Shown here piece after piece: positions 35,891 to 45,206 of a DNA stretch of 64,000 nt. The first letter of the stretch is position 1; every line of letters begins with the position of its first letter. Source of the stretch: an uncultured Victivallis sp. (GTDB taxonomy: Bacteria > Verrucomicrobiota > Lentisphaeria > Victivallales > Victivallaceae). The notes under the pieces are model-generated. The model was not told the DNA's origin and did not search any database. It saw nothing but the letters and a program-made list of their open reading frames with translations. The stretch is taken from NCBI GenBank assembly GCA_944389935.1, contig CALXOE010000002.1, positions 83,138 to 147,137 of the forward strand. Direction: 5' to 3'. A program made the position numbers and the translations under genes.

Positions 35891-37629
35891 CTGCCCGCCT
35901 CCTTCACGACGATGCGCGGCGTTGTGCTCCGGTCGAACCCGAAGTAGACCGCATGGTCAAGTCCTTGAAGAAAGACCAGCTCTTTCGGACCGGGGAGGTT
36001 GTTGTAGAGAATCCGCACTCCTGAGGGGGGACAGACCCAGTCGGAGAGTCCCGCGTCGATTTTGACCGGACAGTGGATCCTGCGGGCGAAATTCACCGTG
36101 TCATAGTAGAGCAGCCCCGGCGCCGGATCAGGCCGCCAGCCGCGCACCCGCCCGACTTCAACTCCCCAGAGATCACAGAACCATGGAATCTGCAGAAAAC
36201 ATTTCGTGACACCCTTCGTCAGAGCTGCGACTGCAGCGGATTGAAACGCCCCCTGACTGCCACCGATGATCTCAAAATGTTTGCCGTCCCACTCCGGCAG
36301 AGTTTTGACGAATTCAGCCGCGCGCACGCCGCGCAGAATCATATCGTGAAAATAAGTCGTCAGCGGCGACTGGTTTTCCTCGTTCCGGAAACCGTATCCG
36401 GCCAGAATGCTGCTCTGAAGTTCCCGGTAGTAGGCGCTTTCGCGGCCGTTTTCGATCCCGTGCGGATTGATGGAAAAGGTGATGACGTCTCCATCGCGAT
36501 AGAGCGGCGCACTCTGGACCGAGTAACCGTCGAACCGCAGACGAACCGGGAATTTCTTCCCTTTCGCGGCGGCTTTCGGCATGGTGAGATAGCCTGAGAC
36601 CGGTCGGTCGCCGACGCAGGGGAGTTTGACATCGAATACCTCGACCTGCTCACCGGATTCCACGGATTTTTTTTCAAGCACTTTGAGCGGAACACCGGCC
36701 AGTTTCGCGAGTTCCTCCCGCCAGAAAGCGTCGAAATCCGCGGGCTCCGGTCTGCCCTGTTGCAGTTTTTCCGGCGCGACGCCTCCGGCCAGTCCGTACT
36801 GAATCGGACGGGGGCCGACGCCGGGACGCGGAATGCGTTGCACCGGTTCGCCGTCATCCCCCAGCAACATGGCACGAACCATCACGTAGCCGGGACGGTC
36901 GAGCGAACTGCGGAATTCGAGCGGTTTTTCCGCATCGACGTCGAGTGTCCGCACTTCGGTTTTGCCGTCGTCTCCCGCCCGGATGAGCCGGACGCATCCG
37001 GATACCGGCTTGCCGTTGTCGAGAATCCGGAATCGGAAGATCATCGGTTCTCCCGCTTCATACAGAGCGTTTTCCCGGTCGAGGGTTCCGGTGACGGTGC
37101 AGGTCTGAAACGTTTCCGCCGGACGTACTTCGCGAAACCCGGGCGCGTGGAATCGAACTTTGCCCGCAACATTCAGCAGTGCGAGGTCGAGGCCCGCTTT
37201 CCGGATCCCTTCCGGGAATGCGATCTTGAGCGTGTGGCGAGACATCGCGCCGTTTTTGTTCGGAATTGGCAGACGCAGGAACTGTTCTTTCCCGTTCGCG
37301 GCAACATAGTGGATCTGAACGAGGATGCCGTCCCCGTTTTTCACGGATTCGGGCAGATCCTCCGCTTCGACGCCGATCGAAAAGAGCAGTTCACGACCGG
37401 CGAGCTGCGCCGGATCAAGCGGAATTCCCGTCCAGCTTTTGATTGCGGAATCGTGGCGGAATTCGAGGTCGCCCGCTTCGGTGATCCTCCGGGTTTTGTT
37501 GTTCAACTGTCCTCTGACTTCCGGCGCGCTGAGGTTCACCTCGACCGGCCCCGCCGTTTCTGCCATGACCGCACTGCAAAGAAACAGCAACGGCACCAGG
37601 AGCAGAAATGTTTGAAATCGAATTCTCAT
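35887..37629 (-). CDS. Secreted acetyl xylan esterase-like hydrolase
   Basis: 580 residues. A signal peptide (FQTFLLLVPLLFLCSAVMAE) is followed by two beta-sandwich-like segments (about 25-250) and a C-terminal alpha/beta hydrolase of the AXE1/cephalosporin-C deacetylase type. The nucleophile elbow is GGSQGAF, the Asp lies in DAGLSDWVCPPSG and the His in GLDHAVYFG. It removes acetyl groups from polysaccharides. Coupled to the GH5 gene downstream, which suits stepwise attack on acetylated xylan or mannan. Confidence 0.85.
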   Translation of the reverse strand: MRIRFQTFLLLVPLLFLCSAVMAETAGPVEVNLSAPEVRGQLNNKTRRITEAGDLEFRHDSAIKSWTGIPLDPAQLAGRELLFSIGVEAEDLPESVKNGDGILVQIHYVAANGKEQFLRLPIPNKNGAMSRHTLKIAFPEGIRKAGLDLALLNVAGKVRFHAPGFREVRPAETFQTCTVTGTLDRENALYEAGEPMIFRFRILDNGKPVSGCVRLIRAGDDGKTEVRTLDVDAEKPLEFRSSLDRPGYVMVRAMLLGDDGEPVQRIPRPGVGPRPIQYGLAGGVAPEKLQQGRPEPADFDAFWREELAKLAGVPLKVLEKKSVESGEQVEVFDVKLPCVGDRPVSGYLTMPKAAAKGKKFPVRLRFDGYSVQSAPLYRDGDVITFSINPHGIENGRESAYYRELQSSILAGYGFRNEENQSPLTTYFHDMILRGVRAAEFVKTLPEWDGKHFEIIGGSQGAFQSAAVAALTKGVTKCFLQIPWFCDLWGVEVGRVRGWRPDPAPGLLYYDTVNFARRIHCPVKIDAGLSDWVCPPSGVRILYNNLPGPKELVFLQGLDHAVYFGFDRSTTPRIVVKEAGR

Positions 37630-37650
37630 AGTCGCTTCCTTTCCCTATTT

Positions 37651-38382
37651 TCAGTTTTTCCAGTGAATTCCGCTGTCGGAGTCGGTGCGGAACGGGTCGA
37701 CGTTATACGGCATGGCGTTGCCGGTCGGATGGATTGAGACGTTTCCGCCGAAGTAAAGTGCGTTGGCGGAACTGCCGTGACGCGGCGAGACGGTCGGCCA
37801 GTCCTGATTCGGCCCCTGGTCGGGCCGCCAGCGCAGTCCGCCGCCGTCCGTAAACGTCCCGTCGCTTTTGAGTCCCTGAATGTCGACCAGCAGGAATTTC
37901 GCCTGAAGCTGCTTGATCCGGGAGAGTTTCACCGCCGTTCCGGCCCGAACAAAAACCGTGTGCAGCACGGCGTAGTGCGGAGCGTTCATCCACCAGCATT
38001 GAGCCTGGGTTCCAACCATGTCGAAATCCCCCGGCTGAGCCGGACAGCGCAGCACGGCGTTCGTGACATATTGACCGCCGGGAAACTGGTAACCGTTCGT
38101 CCACGGCGTTGACGGGACGTTTGGATTCGGTCCCATCAGGTAACTCGTCCAGCTCGGCGGCGCGTTGGCACTGCCGGTGTCCAGCGGCGGCAGCACATCA
38201 TCGTTATCACCGAAATACTGTGCAAATCCCAGCCCGATCTGCTTGAGATTGTTGACGCATGAAGCCGTTTTGGCCCGGTTGCGCGCCTGATTCAGCGCCG
38301 GAAGCAACATTGCTGCCAGAATGGCGATGATCGCAATCACCACGAGTAATTCAATCAATGTAAAAAGGGAACGACGATCCAT
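37651..38382 (-). CDS. Prepilin-type secreted protein (DUF1559-like)
   Basis: 243 residues. A short basic leader (MDRRSL) precedes the standard signal/methylation helix [18 protein letters not shown] at residue 7, then [14 protein letters not shown]. This is the usual length, unlike the extended copy at 20239. The C-terminal domain is globular with an [16 protein letters not shown] ending, as in H-X9-DG-type proteins. AAGGA lies 7 bases before the ATG. It sits between the regulator and the esterase, so it is a candidate cell-surface or pseudopilus part of the polysaccharide locus. Confidence 0.9.
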   Translation of the reverse strand: MDRRSLFTLIELLVVIAIIAILAAMLLPALNQARNRAKTASCVNNLKQIGLGFAQYFGDNDDVLPPLDTGSANAPPSWTSYLMGPNPNVPSTPWTNGYQFPGGQYVTNAVLRCPAQPGDFDMVGTQAQCWWMNAPHYAVLHTVFVRAGTAVKLSRIKQLQAKFLLVDIQGLKSDGTFTDGGGLRWRPDQGPNQDWPTVSPRHGSSANALYFGGNVSIHPTGNAMPYNVDPFRTDSDSGIHWKN

Positions 38383-38414
38383 TTTCTCATCCTTTCGGTT
38401 GGTTTTAAACGGTT

Positions 38415-39518
38415 TCACTTCACTTCTTTCAATTTGATTTTCCGTACACCTCTCGGCATCTGATGGCTGAATTGCCACCGGTTCAGACGTTCCACCGCAC
38501 GACGAATCAGATCGGTATGACTGGCGCTCCACTCCCAGACTCCACTGTCGCAGTAGTTGCGACTGTGCCATTCCAGGCGATCTCCGCGGATGGCGGCACA
38601 TTGCAGTCGGGCACGGAGTTTCGGCGGCATTTCAAGGCAGACCAGATGGTCCAGCAGAATGTCAAATGGAGAAAAGACGGAGTCCGCTTCGCAGGCTTCA
38701 AGCTCTTTGAGCAGTCGTTCGCGGATTGTGTCGAACAAGGCGAAGTCCCGCTGTTTCACCCGCGCGGCCATGCGGAACAGCGGTGTCCGGAATGCGAACG
38801 TTGTCACATGTACACTCATATTCGCCGTCAGCGCTTCGATGCTGCTGTTGGTCTTTTCATTGAGCAGCAGAAGCGTCCGCCTGCGTCCGGAACGCCTGAT
38901 TTTGCGCCCGATTTCTTCCCCCGCGGCGGCGTAATCGAACATGACCAGCGGCAGATCCGCATCACCCAGCGGCTGGTCGATTAACATCACCGGAATGCGC
39001 CGTGCCAGTTCCTGGAAATAGTTTGCATTCGCACTTTCGTTTTCCGGCGAGAGCAGCATCCCGCGCACTCCGTTGTAAACCATGGTTTCAGCCAGTTCGC
39101 GTTCCCTTGCTGAACTCCCGTTGGAAGAGCGGACGATCGGCACAGCATGATTGCATTCCCGGTCAAACACATCCGATGCTATCGCGATGAGATTGCGCTC
39201 AAAGTCATTTCCGGGGGTATAAGGGTGGATCATTCCATACTTGGCAATCTCCGGCTGGACGCTTTTTCCGGGTACGATCCGCCCGCTTTTGCCGTGATGA
39301 ATCTGAACGAGCGACTCCTGGCGCAGCAGTTCCATCGCACGCTGCACCACTCCGATGCTCACTGAAAATTCATCTGCCAGAGTTCGGTAGCTCGGCAGCC
39401 TTCCGTCCGCAGATAGTCCGTCTCCCAGACGGTTGCGGAGATGGCGCGCCAGCCGTACGTAATGTGCTTCCCGTTCCCCGTTCGCTCTTTCCAGTTTTCC
39501 GCCGCTCATCCCAAACAC
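38415..39518 (-). CDS. GntR-type/LacI-type sugar-responsive regulator
   Basis: 367 residues. N-terminal GntR winged helix (about 15-80): [20 protein letters not shown] and [24 protein letters not shown]. The C-terminal 280 residues look like a LacI/periplasmic-binding effector domain ([20 protein letters not shown]). Such regulators bind a sugar. Two ATGs (39518 and 39509) lack good ribosome sites; the outer one is listed. The next gene begins 33 bases downstream, so it probably controls its own unit, including the esterase and GH5. Confidence 0.87.
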   Translation of the reverse strand: MFGMSGGKLERANGEREAHYVRLARHLRNRLGDGLSADGRLPSYRTLADEFSVSIGVVQRAMELLRQESLVQIHHGKSGRIVPGKSVQPEIAKYGMIHPYTPGNDFERNLIAIASDVFDRECNHAVPIVRSSNGSSARERELAETMVYNGVRGMLLSPENESANANYFQELARRIPVMLIDQPLGDADLPLVMFDYAAAGEEIGRKIRRSGRRRTLLLLNEKTNSSIEALTANMSVHVTTFAFRTPLFRMAARVKQRDFALFDTIRERLLKELEACEADSVFSPFDILLDHLVCLEMPPKLRARLQCAAIRGDRLEWHSRNYCDSGVWEWSASHTDLIRRAVERLNRWQFSHQMPRGVRKIKLKEVK

Positions 39519-39550
39519 TCTAAATACTGTATCGGTGTATCTTTATTTTA

Positions 39551-39579
39551 ATTATACCATATCTCAAGAAAAAAAGCAA
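39551..39579 (-). promoter_or_regulatory. Minus-strand promoter for the GntR/LacI-type regulator unit
   Basis: On the minus strand TTGCTT (39574-39579), 17-base spacer ending in TGG, and TATAAT (39551-39556). A GATAC-ACC-GATAC direct repeat lies about 10 bases downstream (39530-39542) and could be an operator. Confidence 0.7.
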
Positions 39580-39637
39580 CCCCCGATTGCAGAAAAATGG
39601 GAAAAAATGCATTCGGGGGGCAAGAGTATGAGGCCGA

Positions 39638-40006
39638 TCACTTGAGTTTGGAGAACGCCTCGAAACGGGTGGCGGTTTCGGAGGCCGTTTCGCCCGGGGA
39701 GCCGATGTAGCTCACCGATTCCGTGCTCGCGTCGATCCCGAAGAGCTCCCCGAAGAAGCTGGTTCGGCGCGCTTTGACGAACACGATTTGCGTTGTGCTC
39801 CCCGGCTGAATCACCGGAGCGGTCGCAAGCGTATTCACCGCGCCGCCCGCAATGATGTTCGGAAGCAACGTTCCGCTCGAGACGCTTCCGGTCGTTTCGA
39901 GTTTGAATGCGTCGACGCCGCTGCCGAGCGCCAGCGCCTTGTTCTCAAGCGTGGCGCAACCCGCACAGCAGAACAATGCCGCCACAGCAAAAAACAGATG
40001 TTTCAT
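39638..40006 (-). CDS. Small lipoprotein of the phage-like cassette
   Basis: 122 residues with signal peptide and lipobox FCCAGC, Cys near residue 17; the mature part is Ser/Thr/Gly-rich with no known domain. AAGGAGGG precedes the ATG. It is translationally coupled to the 69-residue protein upstream (ATGA). Its place at the end of a tail-fibre cassette suggests an outer-membrane or Rz1/spanin-like role, which remains unproved. Confidence 0.65.
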   Translation of the reverse strand: MKHLFFAVAALFCCAGCATLENKALALGSGVDAFKLETTGSVSSGTLLPNIIAGGAVNTLATAPVIQPGSTTQIVFVKARRTSFFGELFGIDASTESVSYIGSPGETASETATRFEAFSKLK

Positions 40007-40212
40007 GAAACCCTCCTTTTCTTTGTTTTATAAAGACATGCGCTGCGACGTGCATCGCACACCTTGTAACTGACCTTGTGCTTGTCGATCTTGTTGATCC
40101 GCTTCATCATCGTGCTCTGCCCGCGCTCGATCCGGCGCACCACCCACACGAGACCGGACATGACCGGCACGAGGATCGCGAGCAGCCTGCCGATCGCTTC
40201 AATATGCTCCAT
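40003..40212 (-). CDS. 69-residue single-helix protein, holin/lysis accessory-like
   Basis: Residues 6-25 (AIGRLLAILVPVMSGLVWVV) form a single membrane helix, followed by a basic coiled-coil stretch (RRIERGQSTMMKRINKIDK) and a Cys-containing tail (VSYKVCDARRSACLYKTK). Small one-helix proteins with such tails are common in phage lysis modules (hemolysin XhlA-like). The ATG at 40212 is chosen over an upstream open frame that lies in the 136-residue gene; it overlaps that gene by 14 bases. Confidence 0.6.
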   Translation of the reverse strand: MEHIEAIGRLLAILVPVMSGLVWVVRRIERGQSTMMKRINKIDKHKVSYKVCDARRSACLYKTKKRRVS

Positions 40213-40609
40213 CGTTTTCACTCCCGCCGTTCCACGCGAAAGAACCGAAGTCGCGCAGCTTGAAGTAGAATTGCAGCATGACGAATACCACCACATATCG
40301 GCGCGGATCAAACTTGCCGTATCTGTTTCGCGCAAGCAAAATTCCGTTGATGAGCATTTCGTCATCGGCGTTTTTCCGGTCGAGTTCCGACCCCCCGAGA
40401 TAATAGCGGATATCGTGAATATCCGCGGCCAGAACCAGCGTCGGGAACAGAAAACCGATCAGCCACCGCAGCCAGGACGGCATCCACTCCGCGCCGATCC
40501 CGTTGCACACTTGCTGCGCCCGTTCCGTATCCTCGAGCAGCGCTGCTCCGGAAAGATTGAGCTCGTTCGCAAGCTGGATCTTCTTCTCGATCTCATTCAG
40601 ACTGTACAT
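40199..40609 (-). CDS. Phage-type protein of unknown function (136 residues)
   Basis: Contains a short hydrophobic stretch (WLRWLIGFLFPTLVLAA) at about 46-62, then DIHDIRYYLGGSELDRKNADDEMLI, a pattern seen in small phage-associated proteins. It overlaps the 148-residue gene by 17 bases and carries GAGGGGAAACCG before the ATG. Function is unknown. It belongs to the tail-fibre cassette by position and strand. Confidence 0.6.
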   Translation of the reverse strand: MYSLNEIEKKIQLANELNLSGAALLEDTERAQQVCNGIGAEWMPSWLRWLIGFLFPTLVLAADIHDIRYYLGGSELDRKNADDEMLINGILLARNRYGKFDPRRYVVVFVMLQFYFKLRDFGSFAWNGGSENDGAY

Positions 40610-41039
40610 CGGTTTCCCCTCTTTGTTCGTTCATCTTCTCACGCACCTGATCGAGTGTCAGGCCGAACACGGCGAGCCACTCTGCGACCCGCTCGTCGAG
40701 CAGGTCGATCATTCCGCCCGGCGCGGCGTTCGTGGTCAGCAAGGCAAGCCCCATGATCCCCGCCTTGAATGCGGTCGGCTCTTGCAGTTTTGCCGCCAAA
40801 TCCTCCGCCGGAACGAGCGCATAGAGCGCGTCAAGAAACAGCTCCTTGTTCACCCATTCCGAGGTTGCCGTTACTTCAGGAACTCTATCAGCGAGATACC
40901 AGCCGCCGGAGGACGCCTGTTCCACCTCCATCAGCTCCATGCCGAGGGTTGCGTAATATTCCGCCGCGCTTTCACTCTCCCCGAGTCCAACGATGCAGGC
41001 ACCGGTTTCCTCATTTATGATTTTTGCATATTTCTGCAT
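40593..41039 (-). CDS. Small cassette protein (148 residues), probable fibre-assembly partner
   Basis: The N-terminus MQKYAKIINEETGACIVGLGE is beta-rich, followed by SGGWYLADRVPEV and an acidic helical end. It is directly downstream of the tail-fibre gene (10-base gap) with AAGGAG ahead of the ATG. The position matches small chaperone or XkdX-like genes after fibre genes in phages. No domain was recognised, so the role is inferred from order only. Confidence 0.6.
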   Translation of the reverse strand: MQKYAKIINEETGACIVGLGESESAAEYYATLGMELMEVEQASSGGWYLADRVPEVTATSEWVNKELFLDALYALVPAEDLAAKLQEPTAFKAGIMGLALLTTNAAPGGMIDLLDERVAEWLAVFGLTLDQVREKMNEQRGETDVQSE

Positions 41040-41049
41040 ATCACGCTCC

Positions 41050-42780
41050 TTACCGATTGTTGTAAAAATAAATGTTGGCTGCCGCCATCTGATTGACGTC
41101 TGTGATTTTGATGACATCTCCGGTCAGTACGGGCAGCACGACATCACTGTTCGCATCGACAACCGTCACCCCATTGATGGATACCGACGTGTAGATATTC
41201 TTCGTTACACAGCGAACCCATCCGCTTGAAGAAGAAGTATATCCGGAGCTGGACTGTGCCGCGGAGGTCACGTCGGCAGCCATGCTGTAATCCGGCACCG
41301 CGATCATATTGGCGGCGGACAGGTTGCCGGATACTTTCATGTTTCCGACAACAGTCAACGTTCCGGAAGCGGTCTCGTAAATCCGGCTTGTAAAATCTCC
41401 GGAATCATTGTTGAAATGGAAGTCGATATAGGGCAGATCCCCGGAAATCTCGACTCCGCTGTTAAATGTCGGATGATTTTTGACTACATAGGATTCTGCG
41501 ATGTTCTTCCCGCTGCCGTCGTATACGGCGCTTCCATTGATGTCGCATCTCCCGGTCGAAAGGTTGACCGTCAACGGACGGAAATCATTGTACGATCCGT
41601 TCTGATCCCCGGCGTTTGTCAAAAGGATGTACAGATTTCTGCCGTCGTTGCGGAAGAAAGTCCCATATTCCCCCTGAATCATTCGGAACGCATTGTATGC
41701 CGTGCTTTTGAGTTCCCCGGTCAGCGTGCCGCCGGAAAGCGAAAGTTTATCCGGGTGCGCGGAGGAGTTCTGATTGTGCGCGGAGATTTTTTCGTCGACC
41801 ATTTCCGCGGCGACGTTCGGATCGCCCTGCGGTCCCTGCGGCCCCTGCGGTCCCTGAATTCCCGGATCGCCCTTGTCGCCTTTTTCGCCTGGAATCCCCT
41901 GCGGGCCGGGATCTCCCTGAACGCCTTGAATCCCCGGATCGCCCTTGTCGCCTTTTTCGCCCGGATCGCCCTTTTCCCCCTGCGGTCCGACGTCACCGCG
42001 CGGGATCGTCAGATTGAGGAGCTGTTCCGGGGATTCTCCGGAGAGCGTCGCCGTCGCCATCGTCCCCGGTTCCCCGGTCGTAACCGCCCCGATGGAGATG
42101 ACATTCGCCGGACCCGGTTCCCCCTGCGGTCCCTGCGGACCGACATTCGACGCGGGCAGCAGAATCGTCTGATTTTCGACCGTCAGCGGTTCTCCGTAAG
42201 CGTCGGCGAGAATCACCGGTCCTCCAATCCCGTTCACAGTAGTTGCCGATTGAAACAGAACCTCTCCGCCGGGAATGCCGCCGGGCCGGAGGGCGGCCCG
42301 GAAGCCGAATCGCGCCAGAGTCTGAGGGGACGAGTCCCCGTCGCCCTGCGCCTCGATAAACATGAGGCAGTGCCGCCTCTTCTCCGGATGGGAGGCGACT
42401 TCGAGAAAATGACGCAATTCCGGATGGATCCGGAACGTCAACTGCCCCCGGGCGGGATCGGCCGTCGAGCCGTCCGGCCATTCGCCAGGCTGATTCACCG
42501 CATCGTCGGAACTGCGGAGCATCAGTTCTCCGCCGTTCTCCGCGGTGCAGAAAGCCGACAGAGCATAGGTGTCTCTTGTTTCCAGCGGGTGCTCCGCAAG
42601 TTCCCAGGAGAGATCCTCCCGGAGCGTGCGGTCTTTGAACTCCACCGCAATCACGGCGGAGGTGTTGAATTCCACTTCCGGGAATGCCCCCGGGAAAGTG
42701 ATTTCGTCCCCGACGGAATCGATCAGCCGCTTCGTCGCGGCGTCCACCGTCAGGACATGATGAAGAATCGGTTCGGACAT
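41050..42780 (-). CDS. Collagen-like phage tail fibre
   Basis: 576 residues. A 210-residue N-terminal region precedes a short Gly-x-y block ([11 protein letters not shown], about 214) and a longer one (about 263-320, [19 protein letters not shown]). The C-terminal 250 residues are beta-rich and probably trimeric, including [14 protein letters not shown], a common fibre motif. Binds host surfaces in phages. AGGAGG lies 8 bases before the ATG. No terminase, portal or capsid gene is in the window, so it may be a domesticated or mobile receptor-binding module. Confidence 0.82.
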   Translation of the reverse strand: MSEPILHHVLTVDAATKRLIDSVGDEITFPGAFPEVEFNTSAVIAVEFKDRTLREDLSWELAEHPLETRDTYALSAFCTAENGGELMLRSSDDAVNQPGEWPDGSTADPARGQLTFRIHPELRHFLEVASHPEKRRHCLMFIEAQGDGDSSPQTLARFGFRAALRPGGIPGGEVLFQSATTVNGIGGPVILADAYGEPLTVENQTILLPASNVGPQGPQGEPGPANVISIGAVTTGEPGTMATATLSGESPEQLLNLTIPRGDVGPQGEKGDPGEKGDKGDPGIQGVQGDPGPQGIPGEKGDKGDPGIQGPQGPQGPQGDPNVAAEMVDEKISAHNQNSSAHPDKLSLSGGTLTGELKSTAYNAFRMIQGEYGTFFRNDGRNLYILLTNAGDQNGSYNDFRPLTVNLSTGRCDINGSAVYDGSGKNIAESYVVKNHPTFNSGVEISGDLPYIDFHFNNDSGDFTSRIYETASGTLTVVGNMKVSGNLSAANMIAVPDYSMAADVTSAAQSSSGYTSSSSGWVRCVTKNIYTSVSINGVTVVDANSDVVLPVLTGDVIKITDVNQMAAANIYFYNNR

Positions 42781-42861
42781 GAAAAAATCCTCCTGTTGTT
42801 GTCCGGCGGGTCGCGGCCGGATGTTCACAACAGAAGGATTTTGTCAACTTTTGAGGCGGAA

Positions 42862-44004
42862 TCAGCGTCCCAGCTCTTTCCAGACCGGTTCGAGATCCAC
42901 CACCTGGCGGGTCTGCGCAGCCTTGTCGAGTGCGAGCGCATAAACTGCGCTTTCAAGCCCCTCGTTGCCGCTGCATTTCGGTTTTGCACCGGTGGTCATG
43001 CTCTCGTAGAGCTCTTTCATGATATAGTCGTCGCCGCCGCCGTGGCCGTCTCCGGTGACTTCGACCTCCATCGTGCCTTCCCCTTTCAGGCAGCGGTAGT
43101 AAAGTTTGCCCGTGTAGAGATCGAGCTTCATCGTCCCCTCGCTGCAGCAGAAGTACATTCTGCGCTCCGGGATCGCATTGCTCATCGTCGCCATGAACGA
43201 AACGCGCACTCCGTTGCGGAACTCCGCGATCGTAATCGAGTTGTCCATGAGATCGGTATCCCCGGAGAACGGGGAACTGATCGCATGGGGATCCCACCAG
43301 GTGCAGAACGTGTCGCGTCCGTACTTCTCCATGAGCTTTTCATTTTCCGGAACGAAGAAGTTCCGCCCGCCGAACGACGCCACGCGCGACGGCAGCGAAC
43401 CGGAAAACCAGTTGATGAGGTCGAGGTCATGACAGCACTTTTCCAGAATGTGCGGACCGGCGAACCTGGTCAGCCGCCGCCAGTTGCACATGATGTAGCC
43501 GCCGTGCTGCGGCGGAATGTTTTCGCTGCCGTCGATCGCAATGAGCTTTCCGAGTTTTCCGGAATCAAGCAACTCCTTGGCCTTTCGGTAGATCGGGGCA
43601 TAGCGCAGGACGAATCCAGTGGCGAAGAGTTTCCCGCTCTTCTGGTGAGCCTCGTAAATTTCGCGGCAATCTTCGATCGATGTCGCGAGCGGTTTCTCCG
43701 AAAACACATGCTTCCCGGCCTTGAACGCGGCGAGAATGCCCTCCTTGTGATAGACGTTCGGGGAGAAGATCATGACCCACTCCACTCCCGGGGTGTTGAT
43801 CGCCTCTTCGAGACTGTCGCACGCTTTCGTGATTCCGGTATGCTTCCAGACTTCGATCGTTTCGGCCATCACCGTCTTATCCGGGTCATAGGCTGCCAGA
43901 ATCTCGACTCCGCCCTGAGAGTCCCGCAGCAGATTGCCGACCACACCGCGTCCGCGGCTGCCGGTTCCCAGAACGGCTACGCCGATTTTCTTCTTTTCCG
44001 CCAT
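42862..44004 (-). CDS. Gfo/Idh/MocA-family oxidoreductase
   Basis: NAD(P)-dependent sugar or inositol dehydrogenase, 380 residues. The Rossmann motif is VAVLGTGSRGRGVVGN at the start; SEKPLATS is the EKP signature. The second domain carries the CCHDLDLINWF catalytic His/Asp segment. Cytoplasmic; the substrate is unknown. Divergent from the AraC regulator, which is the likely controller, with promoters that share the same -10 region. Confidence 0.92.
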   Translation of the reverse strand: MAEKKKIGVAVLGTGSRGRGVVGNLLRDSQGGVEILAAYDPDKTVMAETIEVWKHTGITKACDSLEEAINTPGVEWVMIFSPNVYHKEGILAAFKAGKHVFSEKPLATSIEDCREIYEAHQKSGKLFATGFVLRYAPIYRKAKELLDSGKLGKLIAIDGSENIPPQHGGYIMCNWRRLTRFAGPHILEKCCHDLDLINWFSGSLPSRVASFGGRNFFVPENEKLMEKYGRDTFCTWWDPHAISSPFSGDTDLMDNSITIAEFRNGVRVSFMATMSNAIPERRMYFCCSEGTMKLDLYTGKLYYRCLKGEGTMEVEVTGDGHGGGDDYIMKELYESMTTGAKPKCSGNEGLESAVYALALDKAAQTRQVVDLEPVWKELGR

Positions 44005-44036
44005 GTTTCACCTCTTGTTTTTTTTTCACTGGGCTC

Positions 44037-44066
44037 TTGACAAAAAAATCATTCGTTGTGTATATT
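44037..44066 (+). promoter_or_regulatory. Promoter for the AraC-type regulator
   Basis: TTGACA (44037-44042), 18-base spacer, TATATT (44061-44066). The open reading frame that starts at 44037 is therefore promoter, not protein; transcription should begin near 44073. Confidence 0.7.
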
Positions 44067-44090
44067 ATACTACGGGAAACAAAAAGTCAA
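44064..44090 (-). promoter_or_regulatory. Divergent promoter for the Gfo/Idh gene
   Basis: On the minus strand TTGACT (44085-44090), 15-base spacer, TATAAT (44064-44069). The -10 overlaps the -10 of the opposite promoter, so the two polymerases cannot bind together. Confidence 0.6.
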
Positions 44091-44987
44091 ATGGATAAAA
44101 ACCGCATGAGTAATGACAAAATCATCGAATTTGACTTCAGTTCCGAGCGGCCGGATGTCCACCGTCTGCTGCGGAGAATGCCGGATTTTCACGCGAGTTA
44201 CGGACTCTGGATCATCAACGCCGGTGCGGCCGGACGTTCCGGCGAAAACGGCTTTGCGCTCTGTCGGCCGAGAAAATTTGAATTTTACTCCATCTCCCAT
44301 CTCATCGAGGGGCGCGGCCGCTGCTGGATCGACGGTTGCGGTGAATGTGACGTGCAGCCCGGGCAGCTTGTGATGATCACGCCGGGGGTACTCAACCGTT
44401 ACGGTGGTGCGGCCGACAGGCCGTATATCGAGGACTCCATCCGTTTCACCGGCCCGATCGCGGATATGCTGCGCAATTCCGGGATTCTGCAGGACGGCGT
44501 CTGGGACTTCGGCAGCGCCCGCAAGCTCCTGCCGATCATGGAGATGATTCAGGATCCGTCGCGCGACGCCCAGATCAATGCGAACATCACGCTCCAGAAA
44601 CTGCTGATCGACCTCTATTTCGAGCGGAACCGCAACTCGACGGTCCCCCCCGTCGAGGAGCTGCTCGAGGAGGTCAAAGCGCGCCCCTCACACTGGTGGA
44701 CGGTCGAGGAGATGGCGGAATTCTGCAATCTCTCGACCGACCAGTTCCGGCGGAATTTCGAGCGTCGGACCGGGATCCGCCCCAAAAAGTATCTGGAGGA
44801 ATTCAAACTGCGTCAGGCGGCGGAACTGCTTGTTTCCAGCCGGTTGCCGGTCGCGGAAATCGCCGCCCGCCTCGGCTACCGTGACCCGTACCATTTCAGT
44901 CGCCGTTTCAAGCTGTTCGCCGGAGTTTCGCCGGAACGTTATCGCCGCGAATTTCCGGAGTTCACCGCTCCACCAGCCGATGTTTGA
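44091..44987 (+). CDS. AraC-family transcriptional regulator
   Basis: 298 residues. An N-terminal cupin-like ligand domain (1-190) is followed by two C-terminal helix-turn-helix motifs: WTVEEMAEFCNLSTDQFRRN and VAEIAARLGYRDPYHFSRRF. Regulates sugar genes in this family, probably the divergent Gfo/Idh gene. The start is uncertain: ATG at 44091 lies about 18 bases from the predicted transcript start, and ATG at 44106 has only a weak GGAT. Both lack a good ribosome site. Confidence 0.9.
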   Translation: MDKNRMSNDKIIEFDFSSERPDVHRLLRRMPDFHASYGLWIINAGAAGRSGENGFALCRPRKFEFYSISHLIEGRGRCWIDGCGECDVQPGQLVMITPGVLNRYGGAADRPYIEDSIRFTGPIADMLRNSGILQDGVWDFGSARKLLPIMEMIQDPSRDAQINANITLQKLLIDLYFERNRNSTVPPVEELLEEVKARPSHWWTVEEMAEFCNLSTDQFRRNFERRTGIRPKKYLEEFKLRQAAELLVSSRLPVAEIAARLGYRDPYHFSRRFKLFAGVSPERYRREFPEFTAPPADV

Positions 44988-45171
44988 GTCCCGCCGTGCC
45001 CCAATTTTCTGGACGATTCCGTTCAGACAAGATGCCCCGATTCCATCGGCGAGATCGAAACAAGCGCCGTCCGGAGACAGCGAATCCGGGCGGGGAAAGC
45101 GAATTCTGGTGAAAAACACCTCCTTTGAAGTCATAAAACGCTGAATTTTTGAAAAATTTTCGTTTCCGCTA
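44988..45171. other. Noncoding stretch after the AraC gene
   Basis: No open frame, promoter or clear terminator could be supported between the AraC stop and the promoter at 45172. The last 50 bases become AT-rich. Confidence 0.5.
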
Positions 45172-45200
45172 TTGACATTACAGCTACTTTTTGGTATAAT
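45172..45200 (+). promoter_or_regulatory. Consensus sigma-70 promoter of the RRM gene
   Basis: Perfect TTGACA (45172-45177), 17-base spacer and TATAAT (45195-45200). The strongest promoter seen in the window. Transcription should start near 45207, giving a 5' leader of about 280 bases. Confidence 0.88.
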
Positions 45201-45206
45201 TATTAC

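Noticed and set aside
41830..42140. Repeated CCCTGCGGTCC-type words as a CRISPR or tandem-repeat array
   Set aside because: They encode the Gly-x-y collagen-like blocks of the tail fibre; no spacers of even size.
41416..44040. 874-codon plus-strand frame over the tail fibre and Gfo/Idh genes
   Set aside because: Shadow of genes with clear motifs and ribosome sites on the other strand.
44037..44090. N-terminal extension of the AraC protein starting at TTG 44037
   Set aside because: The TTG is the first half of a TTGACA promoter element with a matching TATATT; the bases are regulatory.
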